Assembly (NCBI GenBank): GCA_012295275.1
Contig: CM022677.1
Span: 15,024,983-15,088,982 of the forward strand
Direction: 5' to 3'
DNA from: Chrysomallon squamiferum
Taxonomy: Eukaryota > Mollusca > Gastropoda > Neomphalida > Peltospiridae
DNA: 64,000 nt
Made by a program: the position numbers and the translations under genes. Position 1 is the stretch's first letter, and each line of letters opens with the position of its first letter. This document shows positions 38,224 to 49,951 of this stretch, in pieces. The notes below the pieces were generated by a model. That model saw only the letters and a program-made list of their open reading frames with translations, was not told where the DNA came from and searched no databases.

Positions 38224-39147
38224 CTTCATAAGAACTACTTCCTCTACAGTGCAGTCTGCCTCCATGTCAAAGAGAGGTTCTGGTTTCTGAATACTTGCAT
38301 TGCCAGACAGGTTGAATGCATACACAGCCCTTGCATTGCCAGACAGGTTGAATGCATACACAGTCCTTGCATTGACAGACAGGTTGAATGCATACACAGC
38401 CCTTGCATTGCCAGACAGGTTGAATGCATACACAGCCCTTGCATTGCCAGACAGGTTGAATGTATACACAGCCCTTGCATGATGATCAGCTAGCTGGAGT
38501 GAAAGTGTGATATTAACAACTGTTTATATGAGAGAAGAAATATATTGTTCTTTACATTAAAAAGAAAGGAAAGTTTTATAAATTAATGTAAAAAATCATA
38601 AATATGTTAAGTATTGTAATAAGAAATGTTATTTCATGTTAATCATTTTATATTTATTAATTTCTCTTGCTCCTCTTTCTCTCACACACACACACACACA
38701 CATACACACTACATTTTTTTTAAACTTTATTTCCTTGTTCTTTTATTTCTAAATACATATACAGATTGTACTGAAAACAAAATACATTCATGTGTGTGTG
38801 TGTGTGAGTGTGTGTGTGTGTGTGTGTTATAATAAAATCAGTGTATGTATTTCTAAAGAAAATAAAGTTAATAAAATAATAGGACTTTTTAAAACTATTT
38901 ATCCAGAAATTACACATGCAAATACATATGTACTTGACACACACACACACACACACACACAAAAAAAAAAAAAAAATTCATAAACAGAATACAACACATA
39001 CATATACTTTGTTTATTATTTGAAGCCAGGTAGGTACTTCTGCATCTTTCTTGCCCCCAGTTATAGTCAACACACAGAATACACTCCTTAGACTCTAGAA
39101 ATTTGATATATTTTCATCACTTTCTGTTCACTTCTATATTATTATAA

Positions 39148-39220
<73 letters not shown>

Positions 39221-40088
39221 TTATTATGATAGATAAATAGAAAGATAGACAGATAGATATGTGAACTATTATTACTGCACTACTACATAATATATAATCA
39301 CTCACCATGACCTTTCAACATGGCTGCAGTGGCAGAAGTTGACTGTTTCCTTTATCTGTGAGAATGGCTGGACAGCGCATCATATTACCCAGCATTCCTA
39401 GAGGAAGATAAATAAATAAATAAATGATATGACAAATTTCAATAAATAAGAATCATATAAATGATAAAATAAAAAATAATTAAAACTGTTTACCAGGATG
39501 TCCTCCAAGTGCTGTCAGTTTAATCAGGAAGCTGTCTCCAACTGAAGGGAGACAACTACAAGATGATTCAATTTTCTCCCCTGACTTATTGACAGTGAGA
39601 CCTTAAAATTTTAAATTTATATAAATAGTTTAAAAAGAAAACAACACAACAGCAGCATTAACAATAATATACCCTTTTATTTAGTATTCCTGTTTTTTTT
39701 CTTCTTATTTTTACCACTGGATTAGTTTAGCTTAGAGTTAGGGTTAGGATTAGTGTTAGGGTTAAGACTAGGGTAAGGGTTAGGTTTAGACTATTTATTT
39801 ATTTATTTATTTATTACTACTGCTGATGCTATTTCTACTATTGCTGCATCATAACTGCTACTATCACCACCACATTACATGCTGTTGCTGATTTTTTTGG
39901 TGCTAATTATTTTGTATTAAAATCTAATTTAATTTTATAAAAATTTGCATTTGTTATAGGGAAAAATATAAAAATAATTTATTATGTCAAGCTTACCTAA
40001 TGAGTTTCCACCAGTATTCAAGCTCTTTAATTCAGAGTTGTGTCCCTTGATAGTACAAACAAAGACTAAGGGCACCGTCAGTTTCAAT
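38224..40088 (-). CDS. Unrecognised protein, four exons (partial gene)
   Basis: Four minus-strand exons have good splice sites: 40088-39997 (LTVPLVFVCTIKGHNSELKS), 39601-39494 (SCSCLPSVGDSFLIKLTALG), 39397-39306 (MLGNMMRCPAIL) and 38489-38224 (ends LFDMEADCTVEEVVLMK). The first two junctions share phase 1 and read through without stops. Exon 3 has TGA before its donor, but one missing base would restore TSATAAMLKGH and phase 1 into exon 4. Exon 4 contains five 36-bp repeats in frame. The sequence looks like an extracellular beta-rich protein, but I do not recognise the family. The 5' and 3' ends were not found. A LINE, a MULE relic and two satellite arrays lie just upstream. Confidence 0.55.
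38295..38474 (-). repeat. In-frame exonic minisatellite, 36 bp x 5
   Basis: Five near-identical 36-base units within an exon. On the minus strand each encodes a 12-residue unit of the form ARAVYAFNLSGN. Differences are single bases (Gly to Val, Ala to Thr, Ala to Thr in one unit each). Length and frame keep the exon open. Confidence 0.9.
38682..38962. repeat. CA and GT microsatellites
   Basis: CA runs at about 38682-38708 and 38938-38960, with a GT run at about 38791-38827, arranged as partly inverted simple repeats. Confidence 0.85.
39151..39218. repeat. GA microsatellite
   Basis: GA run of about 34 units in an intron of the 38.2-40.1 kb gene. Confidence 0.95.
39731..39791 (+). repeat. Short TTAGGG-like interstitial telomere sequence
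   Basis: Around nine degenerate hexamers of TTAGGG type (GTTAGGGTTAGGATTAGTG and similar) in an intron. Confidence 0.65.
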
Positions 40089-40522
40089 CTTAAATTTAAA
40101 TAAAACTGGCCTGAGTATTTTGTACATAGCACATTTAAACATATAAACTGATAACCAAATATTTCTTAACACACACACACTGTTATCTGAATAGTAACAA
40201 TTATCACTATTGGTGACACACACTCACTCCCCACACGCACATGGTTCTATCCATCTTGTGGAAGTCATAAATAAATCACTAATCCCATTCACATTACTCA
40301 AATAAGACACTGGACTAGGCCACAGGGTTGAGTGTCAAATCAAAACACACTGTCAAATCCCATGTACTGGCCACTGAGGAATAACAAAAGAAGTTGAATT
40401 TGTGTATTTGTTTATTTAACATTCAAGCACTATAATCAGAGATGGTATTATTCAAATTTCAAGCACTATCTTCAGAGATAGTATTATTCAAAGTTCAAGC
40501 ACTATGTTCAGGGATACTGTGT

Positions 40523-41130
40523 TCAGATACACAAAGTTGAAGTTACATGAGGTGTGCAACTGTATCGAGGTACTGGAGAAGTGTCTTGTCTCCAGCCTAC
40601 AACTGTCTCTTGAGACGTCCTGGCACCTCCAAACTGGATCTGAATCCTTTTGGCCTGCTCTGCCGTCTTGATTCCTTGGATGAGGTCTACAAACTTGTAG
40701 ATGTTCGGTGCTGGTGGGGTAGAGATCTGTTGAGCCTTGAATGGAACCCGGCAACAACGCAAACGGGAGAGGGAACCAAAGAATTCATGCACAATGTTCA
40801 ATTGGTTCCACAAACCAGGGCAAGAGGAGAACGTCCTGTCCATGTAGATTGTCTCAGCTGTCTGTAGATCTCTGAGCTGATCATCAGTTGAGAACTCCAC
40901 CATCTTGTCAGCATCTCCAGCCGTGAACAAGAGGAAGCATCTGGTGTTTGTGTCCAGGGTGCTTGTAGGTGCAGCTCTTCTCTGGAGGCTGGGAGGATGG
41001 GGATGTGGTTTTATCATGATGGTACAAGGAGCTCTTCACACTGTGGAAGGTAGGCAAGGCGTGAACGTCATTGTCATCGTGGTGGGCAATCTCATTGTTG
41101 TAGATCTGTTGAGTGATTTTGTCTCTCACT
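40523..41130 (-). pseudogene. MULE transposase relic
   Basis: Minus-strand frames together give a shortened Mutator-like transposase: ALPTFHSVKSSLYHH in one frame (about 41050), then in another FSTDDQLRDLQTAETIYMDR with TFSSCPGLWNQLNIVHEF, matching the start of the MULE core where YMDGTF is expected, and finally PPAPNIYKFVDLIQGIKTAE from the C-terminal tail. The sequence between, holding most of the DDE core, is deleted, and at least one frameshift separates the first two parts. No FLYWCH finger or terminal repeats were seen. Confidence 0.65.
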
Positions 41131-41399
41131 CGCTTGCAGATGTGCTCATGAAACGAATGGCAGTCTGGTTATCAGGTGGGTGATTAAAAAACATAAAACA
41201 AGACATGGGATGCAATTGAAAATGTTAAACAAGCCAGGGAAGATTTGATCAATAGGGTAAACAAAACAATGTAAAACAAAGGAAGATTAACCAATTTTCG
41301 CCAAAAGATAGCACTAGATTTGACTGTTTTTAACTGACAGAGAAGACTGGATTAATAGGCTAAACAAAACAAGTTGTGAAACAAAGGAGGATTAAATTT

Positions 41400-41417
41400 T
41401 TATATATATATATATAT

Positions 41418-41513
<96 letters not shown>

Positions 41514-41610
41514 ATACGATATAATATACAAATCTAAATTAACCATCAACACTAAGTGTTTGGTTGTTAATGTTTGCATCATTCAGATGAAAAGCTGACT
41601 GAAAACAGCA
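41400..41610. mobile_element. GA microsatellite with a shared flank (copy 1)
   Basis: TA, CA and a GA run (to about 41510) are followed by a flank containing CAAATCTAAATTA and AAGTGTTTGGTTGTTAA, then TTTGCATCATTCAGA. The same flank follows another GA run at 48480-48670 in the same orientation. This suggests a microsatellite-associated repeat family. Confidence 0.55.
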
Positions 41611-42480
41611 GACAAAAACTGAAGCGCAAATAAACATCATCGACAAAACAACTAAAATAAACAAAAATCAAAATGGAAAAGAAATATATTTCGAAATAGA
41701 TACAAAATCATTAAAAGCAATAGGTCCAAGCATAACTATCTGGGATGAAGTATTTACTTTCAGGGTTTTACCAAAAATAATCCCTGACGACAAACAAACA
41801 AAGAAAACACCCACACCACAACCCAGAAAAACACTCATTACACAACAGCAGCCAAAACAAACACTCATTACACAACAACAACAACCCAATAACACACAAC
41901 AAAAACAAAGAAACAACAATTCACAAATACATCTCCAAAGATTTAAGATGTTCAACAAAGAAATAATACAACAAACAAAAGCTAAATTAGTCGGTGTGTA
42001 AATGTGGAAACGGCCAAGCTACTGGACCACACTGACGTTTAGCAGCAAATTAACAAACATAACCATCACCATTGATGTGTACAAATACATGTGACAGAAA
42101 TGAGGCCACAGTCAGAAATGGGGGCACATCACAAACCAGTGCACCCACAGACACAACCCCAAATCACTAACATGCAGTTTCTGTGGTGGAAATCACCAGC
42201 AGCAACTTTGAACACAACAGAAAACAAAATTCTACGAAACGTTAACACAAAATGGAAAAAAATCAAACAAAAAACCAAAACCATCATTGAAAAAATCGAC
42301 CACCACAACAACAAACCAAAACACAATCTGGACAAGGAGGTCAGGATTGCAGAAATACACAAAATTATGGTCTGCCTCCTCCTCAGAAACAACCAAGGAA
42401 ACATAACTGACGACTCCAATTTGAGCAGACAAAAAAAATTGAAGACAACTTGGGCTTCAAGATCTCCACAGACAACAAAG
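41600..42480 (+). pseudogene. LINE ORF1 relic with zinc knuckle remnant
   Basis: An open stretch from about 41600 to the stop near 42002 contains AIGPSITIWDEVFTFRVLPK followed by a Thr/Gln-rich region. After stops, the frame near 42100-42200 reads GHITNQC and then CSFCGGNH, a pattern of CCHC knuckles with substituted residues. A Lys/Asn-rich frame continues to 42486. Position before an endonuclease-RT region fits ORF1 of an I/Jockey-like non-LTR element. No intact start was found. Confidence 0.5.
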
Positions 42481-42555
42481 ACTTAAATTACACACAGACA
42501 AGAGAAATCCCACAAACACAAAACAACAGTGAACAAAAGAAACACCAGAACAGTA

Positions 42556-43960
42556 CCAACCACTTACACTCTCTTCACAACAAGCACACAATAACACAGA
42601 CCTCGCCACTCTTCACAACAAGCACACAATAACACAGACCTCTCCACTCTTCACAACAAGCACACAATAACACAGGCCTCGCCACTCTTCACAACAAGCA
42701 CACAATAACACAGACCTCTCCACTCTTCACAACAAGCACTCAATAACACAGACCTCTCCACTCTTCACAACAAGTACACAATAACACAGACCTCTCCACT
42801 CTTCACAACAAGTACACAATAACACAGACCTCTCCACTCTTCACAACAAGCACACAATAACACAGACCTCTCCACTCTTCACAACAAGCACACAATAACA
42901 CAGACCTCTCCACTCTTCACAACAAGAACACAATAACACAGACCTCTCCACTCTTCACAACAAGCACACAATAACACAGGTCTCTCCACTCTTCACAACA
43001 AGCACACAATAACACAGACCTCTCCACTCTTCACAACAAGAACACAATAACACAATAACAGACCTCTCCACTCTTTACAACAACCACACAATAACACAGA
43101 CCTCTCCACTCTTCACAACAAGCACACAATAACACAGACCTCTCCACTCTTCACAACAAGCACTCAATAACACAGACCTCTTCACTCTTCACAACAAGCA
43201 CACAATAACACAGACCTCTCCACTCTTCACAACAAGCACACAATAACACAGACCTCTCCACTCTTCACAACAAGCACACAATAACACAGGTCTCTCCACT
43301 CTTCACAACAAGAACACAATAACACAATAACAGACCTCTCCACTCTTTACAACAACCACACAATAACACAGACCTCTCCACTCTTCACAACAAGCACACA
43401 ATAACACAGACCTCTCCACTCTTCACAACAAGCACTCAATAACACAGACCTCTTCACTCTTCACAACAAGCACACAATAACACAGACCTCTCCACTCTTC
43501 ACAACAAGCACACAATAACACAGACCTCTCCACTCTTCACAACAAGCACACAATAACACAGACCTCTCCACTCTTCACAACAAGCACTCAATAACACAGA
43601 CTTCTCCACTCTTCACAACAAGCACACAATAACACAGACCTCTCCACTCTTCACAACAAGCACACAATAACACAGACCTCTCCACTCTTCACAACAAGCA
43701 CACAATAACACAGACCTCTTCACTCCACTCTTCACAACAAGCACACAATAACACAGACCTCTTCACTCTTCACAACAAGAACACAATAACACAGACCTCT
43801 CCACTCTTCACAACAAGCACACACTAACACAGACCTCTCCACTCTTCACAACAAGGACACAATAACACAGATCTCTCCACTCTTCACAACAAGCACACAC
43901 TAACACAGACCTCTCCACTCTTCACAACAACCACACAATAACACAGATCTCTCCACTCTT
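42556..43960 (+). repeat. 38-bp satellite, about 37 copies
   Basis: Units of CCTCTCCACTCTTCACAACA plus AGCACACAATAACACAGA, 38 bases, nearly uniform, with a few variants (GAACACA, CACTCAA, CTTCACT). A block of about 272 bases starting at 43039 recurs at 43311 with the same series of variants, so there is a higher-order period of seven units plus an extra piece. The array sits between the ORF1-like and endonuclease-RT parts of the LINE, and its last unit runs directly into the endonuclease start. Confidence 0.9.
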
Positions 43961-45700
43961 CAGTGGAACACTAAAGGCCTTCACTCAGCAGACCACGGAG
44001 ACAAACTCGTACACTTCCTGGCCTCCACTAGAAACAAACCAGACGTGATATGCACACAAGAAACATGGCTAGGACATTACAACAAAAGCTTTTAACGTCC
44101 CCGGGTATCAAAGTTGTTACGTCAACAGATTCAACAGCACCCGGGAAGGCATCATGACACTCATCAAACAAAACATTCCACACACCAAGCTGAACCAAGG
44201 CAAAGTCCACACCAACATAGAAATATTAAGCATCACAGTACACAACAACAATCAAAACATCGACATAATTAACATATACAGCCCACCCACTCCTGCACTA
44301 CACACCATGCAAACCCACGACTTAAACAAAATGATAACAACAAACAACAAGCTCATTAAACTGGGCAATTTCAACTGTCACAACACCTTATGGGGTGGCT
44401 CAACAGACGACAGTACTGGAAAAGTCCTTGAATATTTCATAGAGCAAAACCAGCTGGTCTGTCTGAATGATGGAACATTCACATACACTAGCAACATCAG
44501 TGGTGGCCAATCTGCCATTGATCTAACATTCACAAAGTAAGGACATCACAGTGCTCTGTGAATGGCAAGTGCTCAATCAACTAAACAGCAACCATCACCA
44601 AATACTCACCAACTACAACAGCAAGAACACTTTCTCAGACAGAGCCATTTTCACACCCAAATGGAACTTCAACAAAGGGGGCTGGGAAGGCTTCTATAAA
44701 GCATGCAGAAACATCACCACACAGAACCCCAACCACATCGACACCTACTGCACATCGCTCACCAACACTCCATTGCAAACAGATTCACACCCAAAACCAG
44801 ACAATGCACCGGCAAAATATCCACTCCCTGGTGGGTGGAATACACAGAAAAGAAATGCAAAGAGAGAAACAAATTCAGAAGACAATACAAAAAAGACAAA
44901 AATTATTCGAGACGAAAAATAAAAAATAGCAAAAAAAGAAGTTTCCAATCTAATTCTCACTGCAAAACAAGAACACTGGGACCTCTTTTGTAACAAGAAT
45001 GACCACAAAACATGAGTCAAAGACATGTGGGCCAAAGTGAAAAACATCCAAGGCAAAAAAAAAAAAAACAGATTCAACACTCTCAGTAAAAACAACATCA
45101 CATTCAATGACAAACAAAAAGCAGACCTACTCAGTGAAACTTTCACCAAGTCCAGCAGCAACTCAAACTTCCCACTGAAATTCACAAAGAAACCACTGGA
45201 CTACCTCGCAATCGACGAACATTCCGCAGACACAGAACACATGAAATACAATCAACTCTTCAACATCACGAAACTAAAACATACACAAAAACAAGAAAAG
45301 TACAGCCACAGGGCCAGATAAAATAAGGTACACAATACTACAACACCTACCAGATGAAACACAACTCATTGTACTCGACCTCTACAACACAATATGCACT
45401 ACAGGCAAGATTCCAACAAACTGGAAACACGCCGAATGTTTCAGCTTGCCCAAACCACACAAAGATCACTCACTACCCAACAGACTGATCACGCTGATGT
45501 CACACATGTGTAAAACATTGGAAACAATGATCAACACACCCCTGAGCCAGCATTTAAACAACAACAATTTAGTCAGCAAATATCAAAGCAGCTTCAGGAA
45601 GAAACACAGCACAAACGACCAGATCACAAGCCTGCAAACATCAATCAACCAATCTTTTAGGAAATCCAAAAAGGTTATAGCAGTATTCCTAGATATTTGC
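43961..45700 (+). pseudogene. LINE ORF2 relic: endonuclease and start of RT
   Basis: From 43961 the frame starts QWNTKGLHSADH and reaches PDVICTQETWLG, the N-terminal motifs of an APE-type endonuclease. After a stop and shift, 44154-44540 holds INIYSPP, a GNFNCHNTLWGG segment where GDFN is expected, and SAIDLTF; NHHQIL follows at about 44590. A linker region runs to 45320, then RT motifs KIPTNWKHAE (about 45410) and SSFRKKHSTNDQI (about 45590), ending at VIAVFLDI (45676-45699), where satellite takes over. The GDFN change, multiple frameshifts and loss of the RT catalytic part make it inactive. The pattern is closest to I/Jockey/Nimb-type elements. Confidence 0.7.
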
Positions 45701-45704
45701 TGTT

Positions 45705-47930
45705 GCTGATGCATTCACACACTCTATTATCAGAGTAGAAATTATCACTATTGATGATACACTCACACACGCACACACATATATTATTCTCAGAGCAGCA
45801 GTTATCACTACTGCTCTTACACACACACACACACACACTATTATCAGAGTAGCAGTTATCACTATTCCTGATACACTCACACACACACACACACACGCTC
45901 ACACTATTTTCAGAGTAGCAATTATCACTATTGCTGATACATACACACTCACTATTATCAGAGTAGTAATTATCAATATTGCTCACAAACACATACACAC
46001 TATTATCAGACTAGCAGTGATCACTATTGCTGATTTACTCAAGCACACTATTATCAGAGTAACAGTTATCACTACTCACAGTCTCACACATACACACACA
46101 CACACACACACTATTATCACAGAAACAATTATCACTACTGCTGATACACACTATTATCAGAGTAGCAGTTGTCCCTATTGCTGATACACTCAAACATATA
46201 CACTCACAGACTATTATCAATATTCCTGTCAAACACACACACACATACTATTATCACATTAGCAGTTATCATTATAGCTGATACACACACACACACACAC
46301 ACACTATTATCAGAGTAGCAGTTATCACTATTGCTTAAACAGACAAAACTGTTATCACAGTAGAAATTATCAGTATTGCTGATACACTCACAAGTACATA
46401 CACATACTATTATCAAACTAGCAATTACCAGTATTGCTGATATACTCACAAACACTCACACAGATATTATCAGAGTAGCAGTTATCACTATTGCTGATAC
46501 TCTCACACACACACTACTATCAGAGTAGAAGTTGTCACCATTGCTGATACACACAAACACAACAATTATCAGAGTAGCAATTATCACTATGTCTGATAAA
46601 CTCAGAAACACAGGCACATACTATTATCAGAGTAGCATTTATCACAATTGCTGATACACACACAGACACATTATTATCAGAGTAGCAGTTATCACTATTG
46701 CTGACAAACACATACACATACAGACATACACATACTATGATCAGAGTAGTAATTATCACTATTGTTGATACACTCAAACACAATCACACATACTGTTATA
46801 GTAGTAGTTATCACTATTTCCGATACCCACACACACAAACAGAGACACGCATACCATTACCAGACTAGCAATTATCACTACTGCTGATATACACATACAC
46901 TATTATCTGAGTAGATATTATCACTATTGCTGGTACACTCACACACACACATCCTGTAAACAATGTAGCAATTAACACTATTGCTGATATACCCACAAAC
47001 ACACACACATATACTATTATCAGAGTAGAAGTTATCATAATTGCTGATACAGATACACTTTTATCAGAGTAGCAGTTATCAATATTGCTGATACACTCAA
47101 AGACATACACATACACATACTATTATCAAAGTAGCAATTATCACTATTGCTCATACACTCAAACACAAACATACACATACTGTTACCATAGTAGCAGTTA
47201 TCACTATTGCTGATATTCTCTCACACACACACTCACAGTCATATAATATTGTCAAATACACAGAGATCATATATCAGAGTAGAAATGTTCAGTATTGCTG
47301 ATACACTCAAACACAATATTATCAGAGTAGCAATTACCACAATTGCTGATATACTCTCACACATACACACACACACACACTCACACTCACACTATTATCA
47401 GAGTAGCAGTTATAACTATTGCTAATACTCACAAACACACACACATATACTATTATCAGAGTAGCAATTATCACTATTGCTGATACACTCACAAACACAC
47501 ACACATATTATCAGAATAGCAGGTATCACTATTGCTGATACACTCACATGCAGACACATATACCATTACCAGAGTAGCAATTATCAATATTGCTCAAAGA
47601 AACACACATACACATACTATTAGTAGCAGTTATCACTACTGCTGATATACACACACATATACAGATACATACTATTATCAGAATAACAGTTATCACTATT
47701 GCTTGTACACTCACACTCACTCACATACACACTATTATCAGAGTAGCAATTATCTATATTGCTGATACACACATACAAACTGATCAGAATAGCAATTTTC
47801 ATTATTGCTGATACACATACACACACTTATCAGAATACCAATTTTCATTATTGCTGATACACACACACACAGACTATTGTCAGAGCAATTATCTCTATTG
47901 CTTATACACACATACTCACTCACTCTCAGA
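45705..47930 (+). repeat. Satellite of conserved 34-bp core and CA-rich linkers, about 35-40 copies
   Basis: The core is close to ATTATCAGAGTAGCAGTTAT followed by CACTATTGCTGATAC. Cores are separated by 10-40 bases of variable CA-rich sequence, so the period ranges from about 45 to 85. Each core begins TATCAG and ends CTGATA, giving short inverted ends. The many Cys/Val/Ser-rich minus-strand frames are repeat-derived. The array follows directly on the truncated LINE RT region. Confidence 0.9.
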
Positions 47931-48250
47931 AATATAAATATAAGTAAAGCTGAAATTAGAAAATTAATTATAAAAGGCTGAAAGTCAGACTCAGAGACAG
48001 AGAACACGAGAACAAAAGCAAAAAGGAAACAAGCAGTTTATACATAATTACCTACTCAATAACAAATACATAATAATTACAAATATATAACAAAACAAAG
48101 TATTTATATACATTAAAAATATCTATATAAAATTATTTCATAATAAAAAGTTAAGTTTAATATTCTTAGCATATGGTTTAACTAAGTTGATTATGTCAGA
48201 TTGAGAAAGATTAGGATTATAAAAATTTATCACATTTAAAAAACAATTAC
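47931..48250. other. AT-rich intron sequence
   Basis: Lies between the satellite and the last LRR exon. A donor for that exon sits at 48250-48245. No further exon was recognised. Confidence 0.5.
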
Positions 48251-48495
48251 CTGAAGTAAGTTTAACTAAATCGTCAATGACAGATACAGAAAGATCAGGA
48301 CAATTGGAGTTCAGACTTAATTCCTGTAGAGAAGTTGGCATCTGGAATATCTGAAAAAAATGAAAAAGCAGGATTAACAAACCTGATAACTGTTCTTAAC
48401 TATCAGCAGAAATAGAAAAAACGTTGAAACATATTCTGATAAGTGTATCAAATCTAGATAGTTACAGAATGAAATACATGTGTGTGTATGTATAT

Positions 48496-48577
<82 letters not shown>

Positions 48578-48926
48578 ATATATATTTTGCAAATCTAAAT
48601 TTACGATCAACTGTAAGTGTTTGGTTGTTAACTTTTGCATCATTCAGACAAAAATACAAGATTAAATGATCCCAGCTGGTAATAAAAACAAATACAAACA
48701 ATAATAATAATAATAATAATAATTCACAATGTGCAGAATCTACATTATCAGAAAATAGCTCTGAAATTATAGAGAAATACAGATTTATATTAATAAAACC
48801 AGTATAAATAAATAAGAAAGTTAATAAATTGTAAAAATATATAATGATAAATTAAGATTCTTAAAGCTAAGGTGTCTTAGAGGAGAGAGAGAAAGAGAAA
48901 GACAGTAAGAGAGACAAAGTATCAAT

Positions 48927-49000
<74 letters not shown>

Positions 49001-49902
49001 GAAATAGTGGCAGATAAAGAAAAGTTAATAAAATGACATGAATAATACGAAGAAAACCTGAGAGTTTTAAGAGCTGGACTGACACAGTGAGAGAAATAAT
49101 CATTTCCTAGAGAATTACTCGACACATCCAAATATTCCTGTTTACCAACAACATTTTGCCCATAGAGTCCTTGAAAAACCCCACTTAAGTTGTGTATTAG
49201 TTTTAAAAACTATTAACACAAATTGTTAACACTTATCTATTTGTTAGTATTAAAATGTAATTAGTAGATGTTTTAACAGTAGTAATAGTATCAACAGCAG
49301 TGGTAGTAGTTGTGGTAATAACAGCAACAGAACTAGTAACAGTGGTTGAGTAGTTGCCACAGCAGTAGTTGTAGTAGTAGTAATAGTAGTAACAGCAGCA
49401 GCAGAATTCATAGTAGTAGTAGTATTAGTAGTAGTAGTAGTAGTAGTAGTAGAAGTAGTAGATGTAATAAGTGGTAAAAATAACATTTGTAGTATAGCAG
49501 TAACACACATAGTGGTAAATAGATATATAATAATAACTGGTAATCGATTTAGTGTGTTGAAAGTCACTGTTAGTAACTATTTTTTGTTAGTAGAATAATA
49601 CTAGTAACAGTGGTAGTAGCAGAAGTAGCAATATTAGTAGCTAACTGATAATACTGGATAATTACATATACTAATTACTATACTACTACTAATAATAATA
49701 ACAATAACAGTGACAATATAATAATAATACTACTAATAATAATAATAACAATACCAAGAACAACACAAATAATAATAATAAGAAGAAGAAGAAGAAGAGA
49801 AAATATGATTTTTTTCTCATAATTATACATATATAAATATAAAAATAATTTCTTGTTATTGGTATAAGCATTATGTAATGAATATGGAATTCTTTAAACT
49901 GG

Positions 49903-49951
<49 letters not shown>

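Noticed and set aside
40300-40380. tRNA-like sequence near CACTGGACTAGGCCACAGGG
   Set aside because: A B-box resemblance exists, but no A-box at the right distance and no cloverleaf could be drawn.
41668-41958. Minus-strand Cys-rich ORF of 96 codons
   Set aside because: The plus strand carries the LINE ORF1-like coding sequence over the same interval, which accounts for the composition.
45705-47930. Regular repeats with variable spacers resembling a CRISPR array
   Set aside because: The spacers are CA microsatellite of variable length, there are no cas genes, and the setting is an intron-bearing eukaryotic genome with LINEs.
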